This document shows, one piece after another, positions 8,858-16,402 of a stretch of 45,973 nt of DNA. Source of the DNA: Acetobacter tropicalis (GTDB lineage Bacteria; Pseudomonadota; Alphaproteobacteria; Acetobacterales; Acetobacteraceae); assembly GCF_001580915.1 (NCBI RefSeq), contig NZ_LHZQ01000200.1, forward strand, positions 1 to 45,973, in the 5' to 3' direction. The first letter of the stretch is position 1; each line of letters starts with the position of its first letter. A program made the translations under genes and the position numbers. The notes under the pieces are model-generated. The model was not told where the DNA came from. It made no database searches and saw nothing but the letters and a program-made list of their open reading frames with translations.

Positions 8858-9800
8858 TTTTGAAAGATAGCACTTTATTGTTGCTATCAATTACTCTCAC
8901 ACCATTACTGTCTTGGTCGAAAGAGCCGATGCGGGTTACAGGAACATTTCCAGTGATAGTGGCCAAGAAAGGCGACCGTAAAAGCGTGTCTTCTTTATCG
9001 GGCGGCACGGCGAAAAGAAGTTCGTAGTCATCTCCGCCTGTAAGGCATGTCTCCAGCCATTCTGGTCCACATTCACGAGCGGCAGGAGAAAACGGGATGG
9101 CATCAACATGAAGGGTTACGCCGAGAGCATTTTCTCTTCCAAGATGGGCTGTATCTTGAAGAAGACCATCAGAAACATCCATAGCGCCTGAAGCCAAACC
9201 ATAGAGAGGAGCCCCTACTCTGGGTTGAGGAAGGCGATAACGATGAGTCAGATAGCCTGTGGGGTCGTCAACTTGGCCTTGGAGGGCTCGCAAGCCCAGC
9301 GCACCATCGCCAATCGTTCCAGTAACCCAGAGGCCATCGCCCGCGTGAATACCTTGACGCTTTATTGCATGTCCGGGGAGTACTGATCCCAAAATGGTCA
9401 GGGAAAGAACCAATGGGCCAGAGGTTGAGGTTGTATCCCCCCCGAGCAAGCCAAGCTCAAAAAGGATTTGATCCTCTTTGAGGCCGTGGCAGAAGCCTTC
9501 AAACCATTGATCTTCTATTGAAGGTGGTCGCGCAATGGTAAGCAGCCAGCCTTCGGGTCGAGCTCCCATAGCTGCCAGATCGGACAGATTACAGCGTAGA
9601 AGCTTACGTCCAACGGTGTCTGGCGGATCGTCTGGCAGGAAATGCACATTCTCGACCATTGCATCAGCCGCGACCACTAGTTCACGGCCCACGGGGGGGG
9701 GGAAAATGGCAGCGTCATCTGTCAGACCAAGAGCCCCAGGTCCAGCCAAGGCTGAAAAGTGCCGACGGATAAATGTAAATTCCGGCGGAAGGTTAGTCAG
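8835..9800 (-). CDS. thiL: Thiamine-monophosphate kinase
   Basis: ThiL phosphorylates thiamine monophosphate to thiamine diphosphate with ATP, the last step of cofactor synthesis. Family blocks visible are GPGALGLTDDAAIF, VVAADAMVENVHF, LRCNLSDLAAMGA, LGGDTT, VTGTIGDGALGL, AMDVSDGLLQDT and LTGGDDYELLF. The start needs care. The first standard start in frame, TTG at 9749, would cut off the conserved N-terminus. The frame upstream reads PPEFTFIRRHFSAL, exactly what ThiL proteins have, and is open only to a CTG at 9800, which overlaps the nusB stop by eight bases and has AGAGG nine bases upstream. I therefore extend to CTG, giving 321 residues. Ten consecutive C on the coding strand (9702-9693) encode the end of Phe and three Pro. 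nusB-thiL is a common pair and coupled translation is likely. Confidence 0.93.
   Translation of the reverse strand: MTNLPPEFTFIRRHFSALAGPGALGLTDDAAIFPPPVGRELVVAADAMVENVHFLPDDPPDTVGRKLLRCNLSDLAAMGARPEGWLLTIARPPSIEDQWFEGFCHGLKEDQILFELGLLGGDTTSTSGPLVLSLTILGSVLPGHAIKRQGIHAGDGLWVTGTIGDGALGLRALQGQVDDPTGYLTHRYRLPQPRVGAPLYGLASGAMDVSDGLLQDTAHLGRENALGVTLHVDAIPFSPAARECGPEWLETCLTGGDDYELLFAVPPDKEDTLLRSPFLATITGNVPVTRIGSFDQDSNGVRVIDSNNKVLSFKKSGWSHF
9693..9702. repeat. Homopolymer of ten G (C10 on the thiL coding strand)
   Basis: Ten consecutive G on the plus strand fall inside the 5' quarter of thiL, where they encode part of the AIFPPPVGREL segment. A tract this long is prone to slippage. In the given sequence the frame is intact. 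Confidence 0.9.
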
Positions 9801-10326
9801 CTTTGTTGTCCTCTATTTCAGAAGAGGCGGGTTTTTCTTCTGTTGTAGCAAGGCGCTTTATGGCGGTGTCCAGCACCCCATTGACCAGTTTGGGTTCCTC
9901 TCCAGAAAAGAAACCGTGAGCGATGTCCATATACTCGTTAATAATCACACTAGCCGGTACATCGCCAGTCAGTGCTTCGCCAAGAGCGGCAAGGAAAAGA
10001 GCCCGCAAAACAGGATCAAGACGGCTAACAGGCCATGTCGCAGGTAACGTGAGCCCCAACTGCTCCAAAATGGCACTCCGATGAGAGACGGCCTGTTTTA
10101 CAACAGATATAAAAAGGCGCGTATCAGGCTCCGGTACATATCCTTCCTCATAGGATTCATTATTCAGCGTGGTTCCGAAGCGGTGGACCATAAACTGCTG
10201 AACAACACTTTCAGCGCGATCATCGTTCTGCTCAATCTGGAAGAGCGCTTGAACAGCCGCGACACGAGCCGCGGTACGCGGTCGTTGCGCTCCTTTAAGT
10301 TCCGGTTGGTCCTGCAGCTCTGTCAT
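9793..10326 (-). CDS. nusB: Transcription antitermination factor NusB
   Basis: NusB binds boxA RNA with NusE (S10) and supports antitermination on rRNA operons. The all-helical fold is recognisable from RTAARVAAVQALFQIEQ near residues 16-32, the central ISVVKQAVSHRSAILEQL helix, LDPVLRALFLAALGEAL, the conserved VIINEYMDIAHGFFSGEEPKLVNGVLD and a basic/acidic C-terminal tail. At 177 residues it is a little longer than E. coli NusB (139) through N- and C-terminal tails, as in many alphaproteobacteria. AGGAG lies seven bases before the ATG. Its stop overlaps the proposed thiL start and nrdR lies 62 bases upstream. The riboflavin genes often found between nrdR and nusB in other bacteria are absent here. 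Confidence 0.96.
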   Translation of the reverse strand: MTELQDQPELKGAQRPRTAARVAAVQALFQIEQNDDRAESVVQQFMVHRFGTTLNNESYEEGYVPEPDTRLFISVVKQAVSHRSAILEQLGLTLPATWPVSRLDPVLRALFLAALGEALTGDVPASVIINEYMDIAHGFFSGEEPKLVNGVLDTAIKRLATTEEKPASSEIEDNKAD

Positions 10327-10388
10327 CCCTGTCTCCTGCGTGCCCTATTGAGGGAGCGGGGTTTCATGACGCCTTTATGGCTAAAGGT

Positions 10389-10865
10389 CTAGTCTTTTTC
10401 CTGCTTCTCTGCTTCGGAATTATCCATGGATGTCAGAATTTCCGAAAAATCCTTGGCTTCTGTAAAATCTCTGTACACGCTAGCAAAGCGGACATAGCCT
10501 ACGGTGTCCACTTCCTTGAGCACATCCATGGCAAGCTTACCTATACGCGAGGATGGCACTTCAGTTTCACCCGAAGCTTCAAGTTGTCTAACCAGCCCGC
10601 TGACAATTTGTTCGATTCTGGTTTCGGGCAGTGGTCGCTTGCGCAAGGCAATTCGAATGGAGCGGGCAAGTTTTTCCCGCTCAAATGGAGCACGGCGACC
10701 ATTCGCTTTGACAACGACAAGATCTCGTAACTGCACACGTTCAACGGTGGTAAAGCGTTGGCCACAGGATAAGCAGGCTCTACGGCGGCGTATGGCCGAG
10801 CCTTCTTCATTAGGGCGGCTATCTTTAACCTGACTGTCCGGGTTCCCGCAAAATGGGCAACGCAT
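10389..10865 (-). CDS. nrdR: Transcriptional repressor NrdR
   Basis: NrdR represses ribonucleotide reductase genes in response to ATP/dATP. The N-terminal zinc ribbon has CPFC at residues 3-6 and CLSC at about 31-34, with the [15 protein letters not shown] signature. The ATP-cone domain follows ([21 protein letters not shown] and the [13 protein letters not shown] block near residue 125). At 158 residues it is standard length. It is first in an nrdR-nusB-thiL group on the minus strand. I see no ribonucleotide reductase gene in the window, so its targets are elsewhere. Confidence 0.97.
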   Translation of the reverse strand: MRCPFCGNPDSQVKDSRPNEEGSAIRRRRACLSCGQRFTTVERVQLRDLVVVKANGRRAPFEREKLARSIRIALRKRPLPETRIEQIVSGLVRQLEASGETEVPSSRIGKLAMDVLKEVDTVGYVRFASVYRDFTEAKDFSEILTSMDNSEAEKQEKD

Positions 10866-11011
10866 TTGTAATCTGGCCTCTCAAACTGGCTGGCTACCCC
10901 TGGTAGAACCTTCTTACAGCCCAACAATATTGCGGTATAGTGAAGCTACACCATGCTTGGACCTGCCTTGGCGTTATATACGTATCTGAGGCTAAAAACA
11001 CCGGAGTCACG

Positions 11012-11509
11012 ATGAAACTTCACTACCATCTCGGTATCATGCCTGCATTGCTCGCCGGGCTCCTGGTTCATACACCCGCCATTGCGGAAGATAGAGACCC
11101 GGGAAAAGCAATTCCAGGGCAGGAAAATGCCCAGAAGGATATCGAGATTAAAGACGTCAGCATGCAACTTGTCCGGCCAGCCGGGCACGTTTACGCAGTT
11201 TATTTTACGCTGACAAACAAGGGTGAAAACGCCCATCTGGTTACGAATGTTTCGTCATCCTCATGCCGGACGTTGGTAGGGCATCATTCTGACCAGGAAA
11301 GCACGACCGGCACCCTTAATCTCTTTACCCATCTCTCTTTGCCAGCCAATACCACGCTGGTATTCCCTCATGGTGGCTATCATCTTCTGTGTTTGGACCC
11401 TGATCCGGCTCTTAAGCCCGGACAGGAAGCCACTTTTACCTTTTCTTTTTTGGGAGGCTCTTCCAAAAATGTGACAATCCCGGTGGGAGAGGAGAAGGCA
11501 GTAGAGTAA
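11012..11509 (+). CDS. PCu(A)C-domain periplasmic protein with altered copper ligands
   Basis: PCu(A)C proteins carry Cu(I) in the periplasm to cytochrome oxidases. This one has a signal peptide (MKLHYH, hydrophobic stretch, AIAED cleavage region at about residue 25) and a DUF461/PCuAC-type beta domain. Its family landmarks are VYFTLTNKGENAHLVTNV, the LPANTTLVFPHGGYHLLCL block and LKPGQEATFTFSF. The usual ligand set is His and Met residues in an H-M...M...HxM pattern. Here HLLCL replaces HLML and the central Met of the MKM-type segment is missing, while Cys residues are present in SSSCRT and LLCLD. Start: ATG at 11012 with GGAG six bases upstream; an in-frame extension upstream has no signal peptide. 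Copper transfer should be treated as unproven. Confidence 0.75.
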   Translation: MKLHYHLGIMPALLAGLLVHTPAIAEDRDPGKAIPGQENAQKDIEIKDVSMQLVRPAGHVYAVYFTLTNKGENAHLVTNVSSSSCRTLVGHHSDQESTTGTLNLFTHLSLPANTTLVFPHGGYHLLCLDPDPALKPGQEATFTFSFLGGSSKNVTIPVGEEKAVE

Positions 11510-11526
11510 TATCTGCCTCTTTTTTT
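11496..11526 (+). terminator. Intrinsic terminator of the PCu(A)C-like gene
   Basis: AGGCAG (11496-11501) pairs with CTGCCT (11513-11518). One C follows and then a run of seven T (11520-11526). The stem begins inside the last codons of the gene. Confidence 0.65.
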
Positions 11527-11561
11527 ATCCTGCCTGCATATTTGAGGGATGCAGGCAGGAT
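11527..11561. repeat. 13-bp perfect inverted repeat between convergent genes
   Basis: ATCCTGCCTGCAT (11527-11539) pairs with ATGCAGGCAGGAT (11549-11561) over a 9-base loop, 11 bases past the glpK stop on the minus strand. No T-run follows on either strand. It may protect or define the glp transcript's 3' end. Confidence 0.65.
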
Positions 11562-11572
11562 AGGCATGCGTG

Positions 11573-13072
11573 TTAGCCTTGTGACTGATTGGTAAGGGTA
11601 CGCTTTACGGCCTGATGCCAGCCAGCAATCATTGTGCGGCGCTGCTCATTGTTCATTGATGGTTCAAAGAGTTCGCCACGTTTCCACTCGGAAGCCAGCG
11701 TTGCCTCATTTTCCCATACGCCAGTAGCCAGTCCGGCAAGAAAACCTGCTCCAAGCGCTGTAGTTTCAACATTCTGGGGACGTTCGACCTTCACCTGAAG
11801 CATGTCCGCCAAGAACTGACAAAACCAGTCATTGGCAGACATACCACCATCCACACGTAAGGCATCCGTCGTGCCGCCTCCGTCCTGCATCATGGCAGTC
11901 ACCAGATCAAGCGTTTGATAAGCAACGGATTCCAAGGCTGCCCGTGCAATATGGGCTGCGGTGGCATCCAGTGTCAGGCCGCAGATCAGGCCGCGTGCAT
12001 CCGGGTCCCAATGCGGCGCACCCAGCCCGACAAAGCCAGGGACCATATAAACACCATGGCTATGGGGAATGCGGGTGGCCATGTCATCTGTCTGGGAGGC
12101 ATGCGTAATGAGATGCAGTCCATCGCGTAGCCATTTGATGGCAGCCCCAGCCACAAAAATTGATCCTTCAAGGGCGTAAGTGGTTTTGCCGCCAATGCGA
12201 TAGGCTATGGTTGTCAGCATCCGGTGCTTTGAAACAACGGGTTTTTCTCCTGTGTTCAGAAGAACAAAGCAGCCAGTGCCATACGTGGCCTTGGCCATGC
12301 CCGGTGTGAAGCAGGCTTGGCCGACCACGGCAGCCTGCTGATCTCCTGCCATGCCGGCAATTGGAATGGCGCGCCCATAGAGGGACGGATCAGTTTCACC
12401 AAAAAGGGTACTGTTGTCTTTTACTTCTGGCAGGAGGGCTGCGGGGATGTTGAACAGCCGCAGAAGTTCCGGGTCCCATTGCTGGGTGTGAATGTTGAAC
12501 AGCAATGTGCGGGCGGCGTTTGTAATATCAGTGGCATGTACTTTTCCACCAGTCAGACGCCAGAGAATGAAGGAATCGATCGTTCCAAAAGCTAACTCTC
12601 CCTTTTCTGCACGCCCGCGTGCTCCACTGACGTTGTCCAGTATCCAGGCCAGTTTGGTGGCAGAGAAATAAGGGTCGATCAGAAGGCCCGTACGTTCGCG
12701 AACGAGTGCCTCGGCTCCTTCCTCTTTCAATTTTTGACAGGTGACCGCCGTTCTACGGTCCTGCCACACAATGGCCCGGTGCACGGGCTTGCCCGTAACG
12801 CGATCCCAAACCACAATCGTCTCACGCTGGTTTGTAATGCCTATGCCGGCAATGCGGTCTGCCCCTCCGGCTTGTTCCAGAGCAGCCTTGGATGTTGTGA
12901 CAACATCATTCCAGATGTCTTCTGGGCAATGTTCAACCCATCCTGCATTTGGATAATGTTGGGCGAATTCCTGCCGAGCCCTGGAAATCTCGTGAGCATG
13001 ACGATCAAAGACGATCGAACGTGTTGAGGTCGTGCCTTGATCAATAGCTAATACGTAGTCTTGCGCGCTCAT
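11573..13072 (-). CDS. glpK: Glycerol kinase
   Basis: Phosphorylates glycerol to sn-glycerol 3-phosphate with ATP and so traps glycerol in the cytoplasm. FGGY-family features: N-terminal phosphate motif [15 protein letters not shown] at about residues 8-22, [15 protein letters not shown], the metal and substrate segment with GTGCF, and the C-terminal FGGY block with [16 protein letters not shown]. The length of 499 matches E. coli GlpK. The frame is open for another 51 codons upstream, but the ATG at 13072 with AAGGA before it and the family N-terminus [15 protein letters not shown] set the start. It is last in the glpR-glpD-glpF-glpK series, 29 bases after glpF. Confidence 0.98.
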   Translation of the reverse strand: MSAQDYVLAIDQGTTSTRSIVFDRHAHEISRARQEFAQHYPNAGWVEHCPEDIWNDVVTTSKAALEQAGGADRIAGIGITNQRETIVVWDRVTGKPVHRAIVWQDRRTAVTCQKLKEEGAEALVRERTGLLIDPYFSATKLAWILDNVSGARGRAEKGELAFGTIDSFILWRLTGGKVHATDITNAARTLLFNIHTQQWDPELLRLFNIPAALLPEVKDNSTLFGETDPSLYGRAIPIAGMAGDQQAAVVGQACFTPGMAKATYGTGCFVLLNTGEKPVVSKHRMLTTIAYRIGGKTTYALEGSIFVAGAAIKWLRDGLHLITHASQTDDMATRIPHSHGVYMVPGFVGLGAPHWDPDARGLICGLTLDATAAHIARAALESVAYQTLDLVTAMMQDGGGTTDALRVDGGMSANDWFCQFLADMLQVKVERPQNVETTALGAGFLAGLATGVWENEATLASEWKRGELFEPSMNNEQRRTMIAGWHQAVKRTLTNQSQG

Positions 13073-13101
13073 CGAGATTATCCTTCTTTGATCGGAGCTT
13101 G

Positions 13102-13926
13102 TTAGTCGTGAGCCGTGTCGGAAGCACGGGCCTTGTTTAAAGATGGCATGAAGGGTTTGAGAAGCCCCTGATAGAAAGCCCCTCCGATAACGCCTCCTAT
13201 CAATGGTCCGGCAATAGGCACCCACCAGTAATTTGCGGGTGACGGAAGGGCTGAAGAGCCCCAGCCTGCAAAATAGCAGAACAGACGCGGCCCGAAGTCA
13301 CGAGCCGGGTTGATAGCCCATCCTTCCAGATAGCCTGCGGACGCCCCGATAGCGGCAACCAGAAAGCCGATAATCAATGCACCGGAATTCGCTTGGGGTG
13401 CCTGAGTATTGTACTCGCAAGTAACTGCGAAAATACCCAGAAGCAGCATTGCGGTGAGGATGATCTCATCTACAAAGGCATGCATGGGGGTAATGAAATC
13501 ACCGGGATGGGTAAAAAATACCCCTGCCCCGGCTCCATCATGCAGTCGGTCCATCTGGTGAATGGCTGCATAATGGTCAATGACGGGGGAAAAGAGGGTG
13601 TAAACAATGATGGCCCCAAGAAAGCCACCGAGCACCTGCGCGCCCCAGTAGGGAAACACTTTTTTCCATGAAAAGCCCCGGAAGCACGCCAAGGCTAGCG
13701 TAACGGCAGGATTTGCATGCGTGCCTGAAACGGCTCCGGTAACATATATGGCTATGGTGACGCCAAGCCCCCACACAATACATACGCCCCAATAGGCAAG
13801 TTTGTAGGGGCTGGGATCGTAGAGCGAATACATCGCTGCTACAGAATCCCCGAACACAATAATAATGAAAACGGCGACACATTCGGCAATTAATTCGCCG
13901 ATGAAAGCCTTGTTTACACCTGTCAT
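13102..13926 (-). CDS. glpF: Glycerol uptake facilitator (aquaglyceroporin)
   Basis: MIP-family channel for facilitated diffusion of glycerol through the inner membrane. Six hydrophobic membrane segments are visible plus the two half-helix signatures: ANPAVTLA near residue 71 and [10 protein letters not shown] near residue 209. The Asp after the second NPAR is typical of glycerol-conducting GlpF rather than water-specific aquaporins. A loop around residues 120-150 (HQMDRLHDG and HPGDF) is periplasmic by topology. At 274 residues it is close to E. coli GlpF (281). GAGG stands five bases before the ATG. Position between glpD and glpK supports the substrate. Confidence 0.97.
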   Translation of the reverse strand: MTGVNKAFIGELIAECVAVFIIIVFGDSVAAMYSLYDPSPYKLAYWGVCIVWGLGVTIAIYVTGAVSGTHANPAVTLALACFRGFSWKKVFPYWGAQVLGGFLGAIIVYTLFSPVIDHYAAIHQMDRLHDGAGAGVFFTHPGDFITPMHAFVDEIILTAMLLLGIFAVTCEYNTQAPQANSGALIIGFLVAAIGASAGYLEGWAINPARDFGPRLFCYFAGWGSSALPSPANYWWVPIAGPLIGGVIGGAFYQGLLKPFMPSLNKARASDTAHD

Positions 13927-13980
13927 ACTTTCCTCATCTTCATTGTTTTTCTTGGGAAAGAAAGGGTTGCCGTTATGTGA

Positions 13981-15501
13981 TCAAGCCGCTTTCTGCTTGA
14001 GGTAATCAGCAACCTTGGTTTTTTCTGCTTCGTTCAGATGCAGCCCCAATTTGCTGCGGCGCCACAATACGTCCTCTGCGGTCCGTGCCCATTCACGCTC
14101 AATCAGATAATCAACTTCACGGGTCGTCAGGTCTCCACCCAGAACCTCGCCCAGATCTGTCATGGCATTTGCTTCCCCAATGATCTCGTAGGTACGGCTA
14201 CCGTAATTGCGGAGCAGACGCCATGCCAATGAGGCAGCAAGCCACGGGGCAGCACGCCGCAAGCGACCCAGGGCTGCCTCGAACCCACCTTCACCGATGT
14301 CTCCTCCTGGAAGAACCTCATTCGCTGTCCAGCTTCCTCCCGCTACAGCAGGAAGAACAGGAGCCAGCTTTTCAAGCGCATGTTCTGCAAGCTTCCGGTA
14401 GGTTGTAATCTTGCCACCAAAGATTGAAAGCAACGGTGCGCCGTTCTGGGTATCCAGATCCAGAACATAATCGCGTGTTACAGCGGAGGCATTGGCGGAT
14501 GCGTCATCATAAAGAGGCCGCAGTCCCGCATAGCTCCAGACAACATCACTTTCTTTAACTTCTGCCTTGAAATAACGATTCACACTTTCGCAAAGATAGG
14601 TAATTTCATCTGGCGCAATGCCTACGCGTCCAGGAGCGTCTTTCCATGGAATATCGGTGGTGCCGATCAGCGTGAAATTCTGTTCATATGGGATGGCGAA
14701 AACAATACGTTTGTCCGGGTTCTGGAAAATGTAAGCCTGAGGTCCCTCAAATACACGCGGGACAATAATGTGACTGCCCTTAACCAGTCGGACTGATTTG
14801 GAGTTAGGAATTTTAAGGGTGTCAGCAAGCAGCCTTGCTACCCATGGCCCAGCGGCGTTAACGAGCGCGCGCGCCTGCACCACCTGAGTGGTTCCTGTGT
14901 TTCGGTCCTCAAGCGTGGCTTGCCAGAGGCCATTCACGCGTTCAGCATGAACAAGGCGCGTGCGTGTGCGGATATCAGCGCCTCGTTCAGCGGCGTCTAT
15001 GGCATTTAAAACAACCAGCCGGCTGTCTTGCACCCATCCGTCTGAATAAACAAAACCCTTAGTATAATCCGACTTCAAGGGACGACCGGAAGAGTGTGTC
15101 CGGAAGTCAATTGCCCGGGATTTTGGAAGAGTCATGTTGGATGCAAGATGATCGTAAAGGAAAAGTCCTGCTCGCAGCATCCATGCTGGCCGTACAAGTT
15201 TGGAATGAGGAAGAACGAAGCGCATGGGCCACATGATATGTGGAGCCATTTTTAGCAGACGCTCACGTTCGGTCAGAGCTTCCCGCACCAATCGGAACTC
15301 ATAGTACTCCAGATAACGCAGACCACCATGGATCAGTTTTGTGCTGGCCGAAGAGGTATAACTTGCAAGATCATCCTGTTCTACCAGGAGAACCGAAGCA
15401 CCGCGCCCGACTGCATCACGTGCAATCCCCGCTCCGTTTACGCCTCCGCCTACAATCAGCAGGTCATAAGGGCGCCCTGTTGCAGATGCAGTCTCTAGCA
15501 T
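13981..15501 (-). CDS. glpD: Glycerol-3-phosphate dehydrogenase (aerobic, FAD-dependent)
   Basis: Peripheral inner-membrane flavoenzyme that oxidises sn-glycerol 3-phosphate to dihydroxyacetone phosphate and passes electrons to ubiquinone. The N-terminal FAD-binding motif GGGVNGAGIARDA is at about residues 17-29 (from the chosen start) and the family block STKLIHGGLRYLEYYEF follows near 52-68. IGTTDIPW and GGKITTYRKLAEHA, both typical of GlpD, come later, and a C-terminal helical domain closes the protein. The frame is open upstream, but ATG at 15501 has GGAAGAG just before it and gives 506 residues, normal for the family. A GlpR-like operator lies 39 bases upstream of the start. Confidence 0.97.
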   Translation of the reverse strand: MLETASATGRPYDLLIVGGGVNGAGIARDAVGRGASVLLVEQDDLASYTSSASTKLIHGGLRYLEYYEFRLVREALTERERLLKMAPHIMWPMRFVLPHSKLVRPAWMLRAGLFLYDHLASNMTLPKSRAIDFRTHSSGRPLKSDYTKGFVYSDGWVQDSRLVVLNAIDAAERGADIRTRTRLVHAERVNGLWQATLEDRNTGTTQVVQARALVNAAGPWVARLLADTLKIPNSKSVRLVKGSHIIVPRVFEGPQAYIFQNPDKRIVFAIPYEQNFTLIGTTDIPWKDAPGRVGIAPDEITYLCESVNRYFKAEVKESDVVWSYAGLRPLYDDASANASAVTRDYVLDLDTQNGAPLLSIFGGKITTYRKLAEHALEKLAPVLPAVAGGSWTANEVLPGGDIGEGGFEAALGRLRRAAPWLAASLAWRLLRNYGSRTYEIIGEANAMTDLGEVLGGDLTTREVDYLIEREWARTAEDVLWRRSKLGLHLNEAEKTKVADYLKQKAA

Positions 15502-15539
15502 TTTCTCTTCCGATACCAACAAATGAAAACGATCTCTGA

Positions 15540-15555
15540 TCTTCGTATCCGAAAA
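15540..15555. promoter_or_regulatory. Candidate GlpR operator upstream of glpD
   Basis: The 16-base near-palindrome TCTTCGTATCCGAAAA differs at two positions from the Pseudomonas GlpR site TTTTCGTATACGAAAA as I remember it. It lies in the 94-base gap between glpR and glpD, 39-54 bases before the glpD ATG. A TTG-containing -35-like sequence lies about 17 bases upstream on the minus strand, so the site would cover a promoter's -10 region. Consistent with glycerol-3-phosphate-released repression of glpDFK. Confidence 0.6.
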
Positions 15556-15595
15556 CAAGAGCGGAAAACAATGGCCTTAATATGACTATTGAGAC

Positions 15596-16402
15596 TTAAA
15601 CTGGCTTCCTTGTTTTCCTTTCCGAAAATTCCGAGCCATTGACAACGTGAAGAACGACCCCGGCCTTATGTAAAATGGCCTCAATTGCAGGCGGTGGAGG
15701 GATATCCGTGTAGAAAGCGCTGATTTCCGAAATATGACCGACCCGTGCCATGGGGCGGCGTTTGAACTTGGTATGGTCAGCCAAAAGAAAGACTGTACGG
15801 GCGTTTCGTATAATGGCCTGAGCCGCGTTGATTTCATCGGCATCAAAATCCAGAAGTGTTCCATCCTCATCAATGCCGCTGATGCCGATAACACCAAAGT
15901 CAGCACGGTATTGTTCAATCATGGCTGCTGCTGCCGGCCCAACAATTCCTCCATCCCGTAACCGAACAGTTCCTCCGGCGATGATCAGATTGCATTCCGG
16001 TGCAGGCGCCAGAAGAGATGCTACATGAATATTGTTTGTAATAACTCGCAGAGCACGGTGCCCGCGGAGGCAGCGCGCAAAGGCTTCTGTGGTCGTGCCA
16101 ATATTGATGAACAATGATGCTCCATCGGGGATAGCCAGTGCGGCTGCCTGCCCAATGGTTTCTTTCTGTTTCAGGTTTAGGATCTGGCGGTCAGAATAAG
16201 CAATGTTTTCCGTGGGGGAAATGGCCGATGCCCCTCCGTGATGGCGGGTGACAATCCCCTCGGCAGCCATACTGTTAACGTCGCGCCTTACGGTTTGGAC
16301 GGTAACGTTTAAAACCTTGGCCAGATCTTCGTTGGCGGCATAGCCTTGCTGTTGCACAAATTGCAAAATTCGGGCGCGCCGTTCTTTTACACCCGTGGTC
16401 AT
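15596..16402 (-). CDS. glpR: DeoR/GlpR-family transcriptional repressor
   Basis: Probable repressor of glpD-glpF-glpK, with glycerol 3-phosphate as expected inducer. The N-terminal DeoR winged helix runs over about residues 5-58: RRARILQFVQQQGYAANEDLA then the recognition segment TVQTVRRDVNSM and GIVTRHHGGA. The effector domain follows, with LFINIGTTTEAFARCL (phosphate-binding loop), VITNNIHVA, GGTVRLRDGGIVG and FLLADHTKF. At 268 residues it is of family length. Its ATG overlaps the recQ stop by four bases, so it is probably translated from a recQ transcript as well as from any promoter of its own. Naming rests on family plus position. Confidence 0.9.
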   Translation of the reverse strand: MTTGVKERRARILQFVQQQGYAANEDLAKVLNVTVQTVRRDVNSMAAEGIVTRHHGGASAISPTENIAYSDRQILNLKQKETIGQAAALAIPDGASLFINIGTTTEAFARCLRGHRALRVITNNIHVASLLAPAPECNLIIAGGTVRLRDGGIVGPAAAAMIEQYRADFGVIGISGIDEDGTLLDFDADEINAAQAIIRNARTVFLLADHTKFKRRPMARVGHISEISAFYTDIPPPPAIEAILHKAGVVLHVVNGSEFSERKTRKPV

